Positions 37,364 through 46,035 of a DNA stretch of 64,000 bases are shown here, piece after piece. The stretch's first letter is position 1, and every line of letters starts with the position of its first letter. A program made the translations under genes and the position numbers. Source of the stretch: Fontivita pretiosa (GTDB taxonomy: Bacteria; Planctomycetota; Phycisphaerae; Tepidisphaerales; Tepidisphaeraceae); the NCBI RefSeq assembly GCF_050410795.1, contig NZ_CP191258.1:2976001-3040000 (forward strand). Reading direction: 5' to 3'. The notes under the pieces are model-generated. The model was not told the DNA's origin. It ran no database searches and worked only from the letters and a program-made list of their open reading frames with translations.

Positions 37364-37621
37364 GTGTTGATCCGTGCGACCACAGGACATCGCCGCGCAG
37401 CCGCAGCCGCCGCAGTCGCATAATGATTGACTCCAGTTGGTGGGCAACCGCATACTCTCCACTGCTGCCAACACGATGCCGGCAACCTCCACGCACACCG
37501 TGCGACGCACGTTGGCGCCGACTTACGCCGCGGCGCTGTCTGTTTATTCCTTGCTCAGCGGCAACCGGAGAGGCGTTGTCAAACCGTATCGCCATGGCGG
37601 GTGGCGTATCTGCATACGCGG

Positions 37622-38009
37622 CGACTGACGTGAGGAAATGCGATGACCCGAAGGGTCTTGTTGCTCTGGCCCGCGCCGCTTTGCCAAGCTCGATGTCCTT
37701 GTAAGCAATGCCGGCCTCGGCCCTATAGCTCCTCTCGACGATCTGTGCGTGGGTGATTGGGAGGAGATGACCGATGTCAATCTGAAGGGCCTTCTGTACG
37801 GAATCGCGGCCGCTTTACCTGTTTTTTCGCGACCATGGTTTTGGTCGCCTTGTTGCTGTGGTTTCGACAGCCGGGCCGGAGGTCGTGCCCAATCCAGCCG
37901 TCTTTGCTGGCACAAAGAACGCGGTACGCACTATCCTTGCGCCAGGAGCCCTGCGGCGATCGCCCGCGCCATTGCCTTTGCAGTTGAACAACCGGACGAT
38001 GTAGAGTAG
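37622..38009 (+). pseudogene. short-chain dehydrogenase/reductase remnant
   Basis: Pieces of one SDR protein appear in order in shifting frames: DVRKCDDPKGLVALARA (about 37627), then KLDVLVSNAGLGPIAPLDD with the NAG motif and WEEMTDVNLKGLLYGIAAALPVF, then GRLVAVVSTAGPEVVPNP with FAGTKNAV, where the catalytic Tyr of YxxxK is Phe, and finally AIARAIAFAVEQPDDV. The N-terminal Rossmann glycine motif is missing, at least two frameshifts are present, and the helix after YxxxK is shortened. The preceding 37364-37621 holds nothing recognisable. Confidence 0.8.
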
Positions 38010-38136
38010 GCGACATCGTTGTGTGCCCCACGGCTCAGACATGAGCTCTGGCCTGACCATGACCGGGTGGTGCAGCCGACGGCGCTGGGGCGCCGCTGCT
38101 GAGCCCGGAGGTTCGTCGGCGGACGAGGGTGATGAT

Positions 38137-38538
38137 ATGACGATGAAGAGTCCCATCGTGGCTTCGCTCGCTCCCTGGCTGTCGGTTCGGAACGGCGCGC
38201 GAGCGGTGGAGTTCTATAAATCGGCGTTCGGGGCCGCTGAAGTCTACCACGTTGAGGACCCCTCAGGATCGGTGGTGTCACGGTTGTCCATCGAAGGGGC
38301 AGAGTTCTGGCTGAGCGACGAGTCGCCTGAGCATGGCAACTTCAGTCCGGAGTCGCTGGGCGGCGGATCGGTTAAGCTGCTGTTGACTGTTTCGGATCCG
38401 GATACGATGTTCGCCAGAGCCGTCGCAGCAGGTGCACGCCAGGTCTATCCGATCCAGGAAGGGCATGGATGGCGCGTGGGCCGCGTGGTCGATCCCTTCG
38501 GCCATCACTGGGAGATCGGGCGCCCCGTGGCATCGTAG
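38137..38538 (+). CDS. VOC family (glyoxalase/bleomycin resistance-like) protein
   Basis: A 133-residue vicinal oxygen chelate protein of the PhnB-like type: LAPWLSVRNGARAVEFYKSAFGAAEVYHVEDP, then FWLSDESPEHGNFSPESLGGG and a VYPIQEGHGWRVGRVVDPFGHHWEIG end, the typical paired beta-alpha-beta modules. Substrate unknown. GAGGG upstream of ATG 38137 supports the start. It converges with the last gene of the hydrogenase-like operon. Confidence 0.87.
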   Translation: MTMKSPIVASLAPWLSVRNGARAVEFYKSAFGAAEVYHVEDPSGSVVSRLSIEGAEFWLSDESPEHGNFSPESLGGGSVKLLLTVSDPDTMFARAVAAGARQVYPIQEGHGWRVGRVVDPFGHHWEIGRPVAS

Positions 38539-38594
38539 ACAGTCGATTCGCCATGGGACGTCGGAATTGCCGGTAGACTGTTGCACGAGCTGCA

Positions 38595-39410
38595 TCAACG
38601 TGGCGAATCTGCCGGTGCCGCTGATGCCGTTCGATCCTTGCTTTCGGCGATCCTGTCGAGCAATCGAAGCAATCCATCCAGGATCGTGAGTGGGTGCGGC
38701 GGGGATCCTGGAATGTACAGGTCCACGGGAACCAGCGACCCAGCGCCGTTGTGCACCTCGTCGTGGTCGATAAAAGGCCCGCCCGAGATCGCGCAGGCGC
38801 CGACGGCGATGACGATTTTGGGGTCGGGCACCGCGTCATACGTCTTCCTCAGCGCCAGCGCCATGTTCTGCGTCACCGGCCCGGTGATCAGCAGCCCATC
38901 GGCATGACGCGGCGAAGCGACGAACTGGATGCCGAATCGTCCCAGGTCCCAGCCCACGGTGTTCAAGACGTTCACGTCGGCCTCGCAGGCGCCGCATCCG
39001 CCGGCACATACCTGCCGCAGCTTCAGCGACCGCCCGAACAGCTTCAAAAGCTTTTGATCCAGGGCGCGGGCCAGCTTCAGTTCTTCGCCCGCGGCGACGA
39101 TCAGATCCTCCCGCCTGCTGACGGCCAGGCGATAGTCCTGCGAGTACGACACCGCGCCATTCGGACAGGCCTGTGCACAGTCCGTGCAAAAGAGGCATCG
39201 GCCCAGATCAACCTTCAGCTTCCCGTTGATCGTGATGGCCTGCGTGGGACACGCTTCGGCGCACAGGGCGCAATCATCCGGGCACTTGGAGGCGTCGAAC
39301 ACGGGCCGGCCGCGAAACCGCTGCGGCATCTCCGGCGGCGGCCCGTCAGGATAGCGCATGGTGCGGTGGCCCTGGTGAACTCGAGCAAGAATGACTTTCA
39401 GCATGTTCAA
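38595..39410 (-). CDS. hydrogenase-4/Ehr-type small subunit fused to a 2[4Fe-4S] ferredoxin domain
   Basis: A 271-residue fusion. Residues 38-90 are a ferredoxin domain with two Cys clusters (C43x3Cx2Cx3C; C72x2Cx2Cx3C), like HyfH/HycF. Residues 125-255 are a NuoB/HyfI-like small subunit with CAGGCGACE (Cys135, 139, 142) and VGACAISGGPF (Cys206). The fourth proximal-cluster ligand, normally in GCPP, is Ser236 (YIPGSPPHP), so the cluster may be altered. It is last in an operon of eight genes and would pass electrons between the ferredoxin domain and the large subunit. Confidence 0.88.
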   Translation of the reverse strand: MNMLKVILARVHQGHRTMRYPDGPPPEMPQRFRGRPVFDASKCPDDCALCAEACPTQAITINGKLKVDLGRCLFCTDCAQACPNGAVSYSQDYRLAVSRREDLIVAAGEELKLARALDQKLLKLFGRSLKLRQVCAGGCGACEADVNVLNTVGWDLGRFGIQFVASPRHADGLLITGPVTQNMALALRKTYDAVPDPKIVIAVGACAISGGPFIDHDEVHNGAGSLVPVDLYIPGSPPHPLTILDGLLRLLDRIAESKDRTASAAPADSPR

Positions 39411-39431
39411 ATCCCTTCTGCGCCGGGACGA

Positions 39432-40964
39432 CTAAAGGTCATGTCCGCAGTAGGACAGGTTGAAGCTCTTGTTACAAAGGGGGAAGTCGGAGATCTGCTG
39501 CCCGCGCAGCGCCATTGCCAGTCCGGTCCAGTTGTGGAACGATGGATCGACGATTTTGTATCGTTCGAAGCGGCCGGTTGCGTCGGTGAGGGCGACGTGG
39601 CAGAGCTCACCCCGCCATGCCTCGATCAACGAGACGGCCAGTTGATCGGGGGCCAGTTCCCTGACCTGATTGCGAATAGATCCAACGGGCACCGAGGCAA
39701 GCTGCTCCTGGACGAACTCGATCGATCGCTGCACTTCAAGCCAGCGCACGTAGGCTCGCGCAAAGACGTCTCCGCTTGTCCAGGCCGCAATGGGAATGTG
39801 AACGAAGCGGAAGATCCCCGAAGGGTGATCATGCCGGGCATCGCGGTAAAGGCCGCACGCGCGCGCTGCCGGACCAACCAGCCCCAGCTCCTCGGCCAGA
39901 TCCTTTGAAAGCCGGCCAGTATCCTCGAACCGCGCCATCACCGACGGCGAGTCCCAGAGCAGTTCGATGGCATTCTTACAATCCTCTTTGGCTGCGGTTA
40001 TGCGGCGCAGCAGCTCATCCACCAGTTTCTGGTCCACGTCGAATCCGACGCCGCCCGGGCGGATCATCCCTCTGCCGAAGCGGCTGCCGCACAGCAGCGC
40101 GGTCATGTTCAGGAACTCGCCGCGGATTCGCCCGCAGTAGCTGGCAGTGGGCAGGAATCCGACGTCGGCGGCCAGCGCCCCCAGGTCCCCGACGTGGTTG
40201 GCCAGTCGCTCCAGTTCCAGCGCGATCCCGCGGAGGGTTTGCGCCCGCGCGGTCTTCTGGCACCTGGCCAGGGCCTCGACGATCTGGCAATAGGCGGTGC
40301 AATGGGCGACCGTCGAGTCGCCCGAGAGCGTTTCGGCGTAATGGACGGATCGCTTGTTGGGACCACCCACCATCGCCCGCTCGACGCCGCGGTGCTGGTA
40401 GCCCAGGGAGATCTCCAGGTGAAAGACCTGCTCGCCGTGACACTGGAAGCGGAAATGCCCGGGTTCGATGATGCCTGCATGGACCGGTCCGACGGCCACT
40501 TCGTGGACCTCGTTGCCTTCCACCCGGTAAAAGTCGGTCACTCCGATGAGCGGCACCTGGCCGGCCGGTCGATCCCATGCGTCATGCCCGGCGCGATAGG
40601 AGGCGTGATACCGCACCGGCTTGAACCAGGGATGACCATGCACCTTCAACCCGAACTGCTCGGCAATCTCGCGCTCGAAGAGGTGTGCCTGCGCGCAGTG
40701 GGGCGTGATCGATTCGAAGCGGTCGCCGACGACGCACGTAGTGGCCAGGCGCAGCCGCGCATCGCGGTCGTCCGCCAGCACCACGTACAGGCGCACCGCT
40801 TGACTGCGCTGGTCCGGGAGTCCGAACAGAGCGGCAATGCGCTGACCGACCGCGACGGCGTCCACGATCGCTTGCCGGAAGTCCGCCTCCGGCAGCTCGG
40901 GAATCGCGTTACGATTGATCGCGCGACCGTTTCCGACTTCTGCCAGATGATTTGCATGTTTCAT
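39432..40964 (-). CDS. group 4 hydrogenase-related large subunit without [NiFe] ligands (Ehr-type)
   Basis: A 510-residue protein fusing a NuoC-like N-terminus (HLFEREIAEQFGLKVHGHPW) to a NuoD/HycE-like large subunit (VAVGPVHAGIIEPGHFRF, HLEISLGYQHRGVE). True [NiFe] hydrogenases bind the metal with two CxxC motifs. Here the first site reads LSGDSTVAHCTAYC (213-226) and the C-terminal site DPSFHN (473-478), with no CxxC at either. This is the signature of energy-converting hydrogenase-related (Ehr) complexes, not of an H2-producing enzyme. Its ATG overlaps the upstream stop (ATGA). Confidence 0.9.
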   Translation of the reverse strand: MKHANHLAEVGNGRAINRNAIPELPEADFRQAIVDAVAVGQRIAALFGLPDQRSQAVRLYVVLADDRDARLRLATTCVVGDRFESITPHCAQAHLFEREIAEQFGLKVHGHPWFKPVRYHASYRAGHDAWDRPAGQVPLIGVTDFYRVEGNEVHEVAVGPVHAGIIEPGHFRFQCHGEQVFHLEISLGYQHRGVERAMVGGPNKRSVHYAETLSGDSTVAHCTAYCQIVEALARCQKTARAQTLRGIALELERLANHVGDLGALAADVGFLPTASYCGRIRGEFLNMTALLCGSRFGRGMIRPGGVGFDVDQKLVDELLRRITAAKEDCKNAIELLWDSPSVMARFEDTGRLSKDLAEELGLVGPAARACGLYRDARHDHPSGIFRFVHIPIAAWTSGDVFARAYVRWLEVQRSIEFVQEQLASVPVGSIRNQVRELAPDQLAVSLIEAWRGELCHVALTDATGRFERYKIVDPSFHNWTGLAMALRGQQISDFPLCNKSFNLSYCGHDL

Positions 40965-42394
40965 GGCCGGACCTCCAGGAATCGAACCGCCTCGCGGAGC
41001 AGAGCATCCAGCGGCGGAGGAATGTACACCCCCAGCAGCAGGACTGCGGCGAAGGAGGCGAGGATTGGCGTTCCGGTAAGCAGCCCGTCCCTGTAGGTGC
41101 TGCGGCGTGCGGCGGCGGAAGGCCGGCCCTGCACGACTGTCAACACGGTCCGCCCCATTCCCATGAAGATGATCAACAAGAGGAACAGAAACAGCGCGCC
41201 GACCCAGAATCGCCCGGCGGCGAAGGCTCCGTTGAGGATGCTGAATTCACTCACGAAAGGCCCGAACGGCGGCGAGCCCGTGATGGCAAGGAACCCCAGC
41301 AGGAACAGTGTTCCTGAAAGCGGAAGGCGCCGCATGGCCCCCTGGACCTCGTCCACGGTCTTGGCGTCGAAGGCGCGGTGGATGTTTCCGGCCGAGAGGA
41401 ACAGCACCCCCTTCGTGAGGCCATTGTTGATCATGTGCAGCAGCGCGCCGAACATCGCGCCGCCGCCCACTCCCACACCGAGAACCAGGATGCCCATGTG
41501 CTCGACGCTGGAGTAGGCCAGCATCCGCTTGAAGTCGCGCTGCCCGACCATGAAGACGGCGGCGAAGGCCATCGAGAGCAGGCCCATGAAGATGAGCAGC
41601 CGCCCGGTGTAGGCGCTTTCGCCGGCGGCGCGGCAGATATGGTCCACCCGCAGCAGCGCCAAAAAAGCGCAGTTGGTCACCCCGCCCGCCAGAAGTGCAC
41701 CGACCACTCCCGGTGCCTCGCCGTAGGCGTCGGGTTTCCAGGTGTGCATGGGAGCCAGGCCCATCTTCGTTCCGTAGCCAACCAGCAGCAGGATGAACGC
41801 CACGTGCAGCCACGGCTTGGAGAGCAGGCGAGCATCGCGCAGCAGGTCGTCGAACAGCAGTGAGGAGTCCACCCCGCTGTGAACGGCCGCGTAGGCCAGG
41901 AAGAAGGATCCGAGCAGTGCCAGCGCGATCCCTACCGATCCTACCAGCAGATATTTCCAGGTCGCTTCGATCGAGCGGGGGGTCCGGTTGAAGTAGATCA
42001 GGGGCGCGGTGGCCAGTGTCGTCGCCTCGATCGCGACCCACATCAGCCCCAGGTGCCGCGAGCACACCACCAGCGAGGTGGCCGACAGAAAAAAGAGCAG
42101 TCCGACGCACAGAATCCGATTGGAAAGCTCGGCTCGATACCGCAGGTAGCCCACGGTGTACACAGAGCAGGTCAGAAACAGCAGGCTCAGGATGAGCAGG
42201 ACGATGCGTCCCGGGGGGTCCAGCGCCAGCCATGGGGTGACCGGCACTGACTGCGGGTACAGCAGCGTCAGCACCGTCAGAGTCAGGTGAGCCGCGGCCA
42301 CCGGTGGAAGCAGGCGAGGCCGCAGGCGGTTGGAGCGAGTCGCGGCGGCGATCGCGGTAGCGAGCAGCGGGAGAATGATCAGAGCAGCAGCCAT
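40961..42394 (-). CDS. HyfF/NuoN-like antiporter-type membrane subunit
   Basis: A 477-residue polytopic protein of the Mrp/NuoL/M/N family. Conserved elements include the Glu in LMWVAIEATTLATAPLIYF, the Lys in VGYGTKMGLAPMHTWKPDAYGEAP and the Lys in RDFKRMLAYSSVEHMG, the charged residues of the ion path. The form with MHTWKPDAYGEAP matches HyfF. It probably couples redox chemistry in the peripheral arm to proton or sodium movement. Confidence 0.9.
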   Translation of the reverse strand: MAAALIILPLLATAIAAATRSNRLRPRLLPPVAAAHLTLTVLTLLYPQSVPVTPWLALDPPGRIVLLILSLLFLTCSVYTVGYLRYRAELSNRILCVGLLFFLSATSLVVCSRHLGLMWVAIEATTLATAPLIYFNRTPRSIEATWKYLLVGSVGIALALLGSFFLAYAAVHSGVDSSLLFDDLLRDARLLSKPWLHVAFILLLVGYGTKMGLAPMHTWKPDAYGEAPGVVGALLAGGVTNCAFLALLRVDHICRAAGESAYTGRLLIFMGLLSMAFAAVFMVGQRDFKRMLAYSSVEHMGILVLGVGVGGGAMFGALLHMINNGLTKGVLFLSAGNIHRAFDAKTVDEVQGAMRRLPLSGTLFLLGFLAITGSPPFGPFVSEFSILNGAFAAGRFWVGALFLFLLLIIFMGMGRTVLTVVQGRPSAAARRSTYRDGLLTGTPILASFAAVLLLGVYIPPPLDALLREAVRFLEVRP

Positions 42395-42398
42395 AAAG

Positions 42399-43040
42399 CT
42401 ATTCCTTCAATGCCGACAAACGTCGCGTGTCCAGCGATGCGAACTCGCGGTTAATGTGGTGGATGATGATGCTCGTGACGAAGACGCCGACGAACAGATC
42501 GAGCAGCACGCCAAGCTCCACCAGGAACGGGACGGCCTCCAGGAGCATCAGCCCGAAGATGAAGATCCCGTTTTCCAGGATCAGGTAGCCGATCGCCTGG
42601 GTAATGGCCTTGATCCTTGAGATCAGGAGCATGAAACCAGTGAAGACTGTGGCCAGGGCGGCAGGGACGATCAGCGTCTGGGCGTGGCCAGGCGCCAGCG
42701 GGAGTTTGGCCGCCAGGCCGATCGAGGCCGCCGTGCCCAGCGCTCCCAGCAGGGTGCTGGGGATGAAGCCGATGATCGGCTCGACCTCGCGTTTGATCTG
42801 GGCGTCGCGGAGGGCCTTGAACAACATCTGCGGAATCAACGACCCCTTGATCAGGGTGGTTGCGATGGCCAGCAGGCTGGTCAGGGGAGACACATGACCG
42901 TGGGCCAGCAACGGCATGGCCGCGAGCACGACCCCCTGTAGGGCGGCGGCGTGGATGAGGGCGCGAATGCGGCTGGAGCCCAGCACAAACAGGTTGAGCA
43001 GAAGAACCACCACCAGCAGCGCGTTGAGCAGCGATACCAT
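42399..43040 (-). CDS. HyfE-like membrane subunit
   Basis: A 213-residue membrane protein with about six helices (LLNALLVVVLLLNLFVL, LTSLLAIATTLIKGSLIPQML, ALATVFTGFMLLI, NGIFIFGLMLLEAVPFLVELGVLLDLFVGVF). Like HyfE it corresponds to the NuoK-like part of the membrane arm, with a Glu in the fifth helix (LLEAVPFLVE). It sits between the HyfC- and HyfF-like genes with gaps of four bases. Confidence 0.88.
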   Translation of the reverse strand: MVSLLNALLVVVLLLNLFVLGSSRIRALIHAAALQGVVLAAMPLLAHGHVSPLTSLLAIATTLIKGSLIPQMLFKALRDAQIKREVEPIIGFIPSTLLGALGTAASIGLAAKLPLAPGHAQTLIVPAALATVFTGFMLLISRIKAITQAIGYLILENGIFIFGLMLLEAVPFLVELGVLLDLFVGVFVTSIIIHHINREFASLDTRRLSALKE

Positions 43041-43044
43041 AGGA

Positions 43045-43962
43045 TCACCTCAACATCAGCAGAAATCCGAAACCGCAGAGCAGCGACGCGGCCACCAGCA
43101 GCGTGGGCACGTGCCGCAACTGGAGCCGTGCCATCACCGACTCGACCACGCCGATCGCCACCGCGATCCCGAGCATCCCCGCGATAAAGAGCATCCAGTT
43201 CACGCTCATCCAGTCCGTCCGGACAGGCAGGAGCACGTGCAGGACCACGGCCGAGAGGATGAACAACTTGACCGCAGCTCCGTAGAGGATCAGCCCGAAC
43301 AGCGGACCGCTGTGGTCCAGGACCATCACCTCGTGGATCATCGTCAGCTCCAGGTGGGTGTTGGGATCATCGATGGGGATGCGCGAGTTCTCGGCGAGCA
43401 GGACGATGAACAGCCCGGCCGCGACCAGAACCAGCGGTGCGATCGGCAACCCGATCAGCGGAAGTGCAAGCGGCGCCTGGAGCATGGGGGTGAGGCTGAG
43501 CGTTCCGGAGAGCTTGGCGAGTACGAGAAAGGCGAGGAACAGGGCAGGCTCGGAGAAACAGGCGAAGGTCACTTCGCGGGCCGCGCCCATGCCCTCGAAC
43601 GACGAGCCTGTGTCCATTGCCGCCGCGGTTGTGAAGAAGCGCGCCAGCCCGAACAGATACGCGAACAGGACAAGATCGCCGCTGAAGCTGACAGGGGCCG
43701 AAGATGCTCCGAGCGGAACCAGCAGCCCGGCCAGCAGGATCGCCGCCAGCGTCACCAGCGGTCCGGCGCGAAATACCCAGGTCGTGGTCGTGCTGAAGAC
43801 CATGCCCTTGCGCATCAGCCGGCTCAAGTCGTAATAAGCCTGCAACAGAGGCGGCCCGACGCGCCCGGCAAAAAGCGCCTTGGTCTTGTTGATGACGCCG
43901 AGCAGCAGCGGCGGCATCGACAACAGCAGAATCAGGTGAATCAGATTGCTCATGATCGTCAT
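43045..43962 (-). CDS. HyfC/NuoH-like membrane subunit
   Basis: A 305-residue NuoH/HyfC-type subunit that joins the membrane arm to the redox arm. It shows KTKALFAGRVGPPLLQAYYDLSRLMRKG near the N-terminus and ENSRIPIDDPNTHLELTMIHEVMVLDHSGP, the acidic loop typical of the family. A GGAAAA site favours ATG 43962; ATG 43953 is also possible. It precedes the HyfE-like gene by four bases. Confidence 0.9.
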   Translation of the reverse strand: MTIMSNLIHLILLLSMPPLLLGVINKTKALFAGRVGPPLLQAYYDLSRLMRKGMVFSTTTTWVFRAGPLVTLAAILLAGLLVPLGASSAPVSFSGDLVLFAYLFGLARFFTTAAAMDTGSSFEGMGAAREVTFACFSEPALFLAFLVLAKLSGTLSLTPMLQAPLALPLIGLPIAPLVLVAAGLFIVLLAENSRIPIDDPNTHLELTMIHEVMVLDHSGPLFGLILYGAAVKLFILSAVVLHVLLPVRTDWMSVNWMLFIAGMLGIAVAIGVVESVMARLQLRHVPTLLVAASLLCGFGFLLMLR

Positions 43963-44014
43963 CGTTGTTTTCCATCTGGCAATGGAACGTCGGCAGTCGA
44001 TGCTCACGCGCTGC

Positions 44015-45991
44015 TCATGCGAACAGCAGCAGCATGATCAGGATCCCCAGCACATAAAGCAGGTACACCTGAATCGGCCCTCGCTGGATGATCCTTGCCC
44101 ATCCCAGCAGCCACGCGGTCGCACTGAACGCCGGCAACAGAGCCCGATCGAGCACGACGTCGCCAACGTTGCTGGCGAAATTCGATCTGGAGGGAAAAAC
44201 GCCGTCGATGCGCGGTGGTTTGCGGCCGGGCCACACAATCCACGAGAGCAGTTCGACAATCATCTGGGAGAAAGACGAACCGCTATACTGCATGCGCGGC
44301 GTCGGGAGTGCATAGCCGCAGTCCCAGGTGCCGGCGTGTGGTTGTGCCCGATGGGTGCGCCCTCTCCAGAACCACAAGGCTGCTGATGTCACCGTCGCCA
44401 GCAGCAAGAGGGGCAGCGCCGTCAGCCACCCGAGGGCGAGATGGTTCGCGATCGCCGTCGTTTGCGGCATCTGCGGAGCCCAGCTCGCTGTCGCCCGGTC
44501 CAGAGCACCAAAGGTCACCTGCGGGAACACACCGATCAACAGGCATCCCGCCGCCATCACCCACATGGGCAGCGTCATTTTCCAGTCTGGGTCGTGAGCA
44601 CCTGCGGCATGCGGGCTTCTTGGAGCTGCGACGAATACGGTGCATACGAGCTTGATGAAGCTCGCGACCGCCATCGCTCCGACCACCGCCAGTGCCGGCG
44701 CGGCCAGTGCCACCCAACCCCATGTTGCGGGCGTTTCCAGTGCGGTCGTGAAAAGCCCGATGTACAACAGGAATTCGCCGACGAACCCATTGAGCGGCGG
44801 CAGTCCGCAAATCGCCACCGCTCCGATCAGGAACAGCACAAAGACTTTGGGCATATTCCTGCCCAGACCTCCCAGCAGGTCCATCCTGCGTGTTCGCGTG
44901 GCGTGCAGTACGGCGCCGGCGCCCATGAACAACAGGGGTTTGAAAAGGCTGTGGTTGATGATGTGCAGCAGCGCGCCTCCCAGACCCAGCGCGACCCAGG
45001 CGGGCCGCCCCAGCGAGCGACCGAGCGTCGCCAGCCCCACGCCGAGAATGACGATGCCCACATTTTCGATGCTGCTGTAGGCGAGCAGTCGCTTAAGGTC
45101 ATGCTGTGCGGCGGCAAAGGCGATCGCAACCACGGCAGAGAGCGTGCCGGCGACGAGCAGCGCAGAGCCCCACCACAGGGGTGGATGTGGCATGAGTGCG
45201 GTGACTCGCAGCAGCCCATACACGCCCGTCTTCAGCAACACGCCCGAGAGGATCGCAGAGACATGGCTTGGCGCGTTCGCGTGTGCACCGGGCAGCCACA
45301 CATGCAGGGGCATGATTCCGGCCTTAAGCCCGAAGCCCACGGCGCCCAGCACGAACAGCGATGTCGCCACGTGCGGGGAGAGATCCGCCGGCAACGATGG
45401 CCACAGGTCGAACGAGCCGCTGGCTCGATGCAGCAGCGCAAAGAAACCAATCTGGCAGATTGTGCCCAGGTGTGTAGCGACCAGATAGACCCAACCTGCC
45501 TGGCGTACCTCGGCTTTGCTTTCCTCCGTGCACACCAGAAAGAAGCCGGCCAGAGCCATGATCTCCCAGGCGATCAGGAACAGAACGCCATCTCGCGCCA
45601 GCACGACCAGCGCCATCCCCGCCGCCAGCAGCCCCCAGCACAGCCGCAGCCGCGTTCCGTTGCCGGGATGCTCGCGTTGCGGCCAGTAGCTCAGGCCATA
45701 CACCGAGCCCAGGGCCGAGATGAGGAAAATGGGGATGAGAAAGACGAGGCTGAGGTCGTCTACCGCCACCGCGAACCGCCCCAGGGGCAGTGCCCAGGGC
45801 ATGCTCAGTGCTTCCGACATGCCTGGTCGAAGGTGATGAAGCACCAGTGCGGCCCCCCCCAAGCCCGAGCCTGCCACGTTCAGAATCGCCGCAATCCATT
45901 GGCCGAGCATCGAACGCCGATCGAGCAGAAGCGCAGGAATACCGCTGATTGCGATCAGGGATACGGAAATAAGCAACAACCACGTCGTCAT
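44015..45991 (-). CDS. HyfB/NuoL-like membrane subunit, second copy
   Basis: A 658-residue antiporter-type subunit with about 14-16 helices. Key residues are in FLIAWEIMALAGFFLV (Glu), GFGLKAGIMPLHVWLPGAHANAPSHVSAILSG (Lys, His) and HDLKRLLAYSSIENVG (Lys). The C-terminus ends in an extra hydrophobic segment (YLLYVLGILIMLLLF). It is clearly homologous to the preceding gene product (46036-48045) along its whole length, so the operon carries two tandem HyfB paralogues. Confidence 0.92.
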   Translation of the reverse strand: MTTWLLLISVSLIAISGIPALLLDRRSMLGQWIAAILNVAGSGLGGAALVLHHLRPGMSEALSMPWALPLGRFAVAVDDLSLVFLIPIFLISALGSVYGLSYWPQREHPGNGTRLRLCWGLLAAGMALVVLARDGVLFLIAWEIMALAGFFLVCTEESKAEVRQAGWVYLVATHLGTICQIGFFALLHRASGSFDLWPSLPADLSPHVATSLFVLGAVGFGLKAGIMPLHVWLPGAHANAPSHVSAILSGVLLKTGVYGLLRVTALMPHPPLWWGSALLVAGTLSAVVAIAFAAAQHDLKRLLAYSSIENVGIVILGVGLATLGRSLGRPAWVALGLGGALLHIINHSLFKPLLFMGAGAVLHATRTRRMDLLGGLGRNMPKVFVLFLIGAVAICGLPPLNGFVGEFLLYIGLFTTALETPATWGWVALAAPALAVVGAMAVASFIKLVCTVFVAAPRSPHAAGAHDPDWKMTLPMWVMAAGCLLIGVFPQVTFGALDRATASWAPQMPQTTAIANHLALGWLTALPLLLLATVTSAALWFWRGRTHRAQPHAGTWDCGYALPTPRMQYSGSSFSQMIVELLSWIVWPGRKPPRIDGVFPSRSNFASNVGDVVLDRALLPAFSATAWLLGWARIIQRGPIQVYLLYVLGILIMLLLFA

Positions 45992-46035
45992 CGTTCAACT
46001 TTCTCGGGCTCAGAGCGTTCGTACCCTTGCCCCTG

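Noticed and set aside
35579..37510. 643-codon minus-strand open frame opposite flagellin
   Set aside because: It mirrors the unmistakable flagellin gene; the translation is low-complexity and Asp/Ala/Arg-rich with no domain. High G+C makes such antisense frames common.
38595..40964. Functional [NiFe] hydrogenase or formate hydrogenlyase
   Set aside because: Both CxxC metal-ligand motifs are absent from the large subunit, so H2 chemistry is not supported despite the overall similarity.
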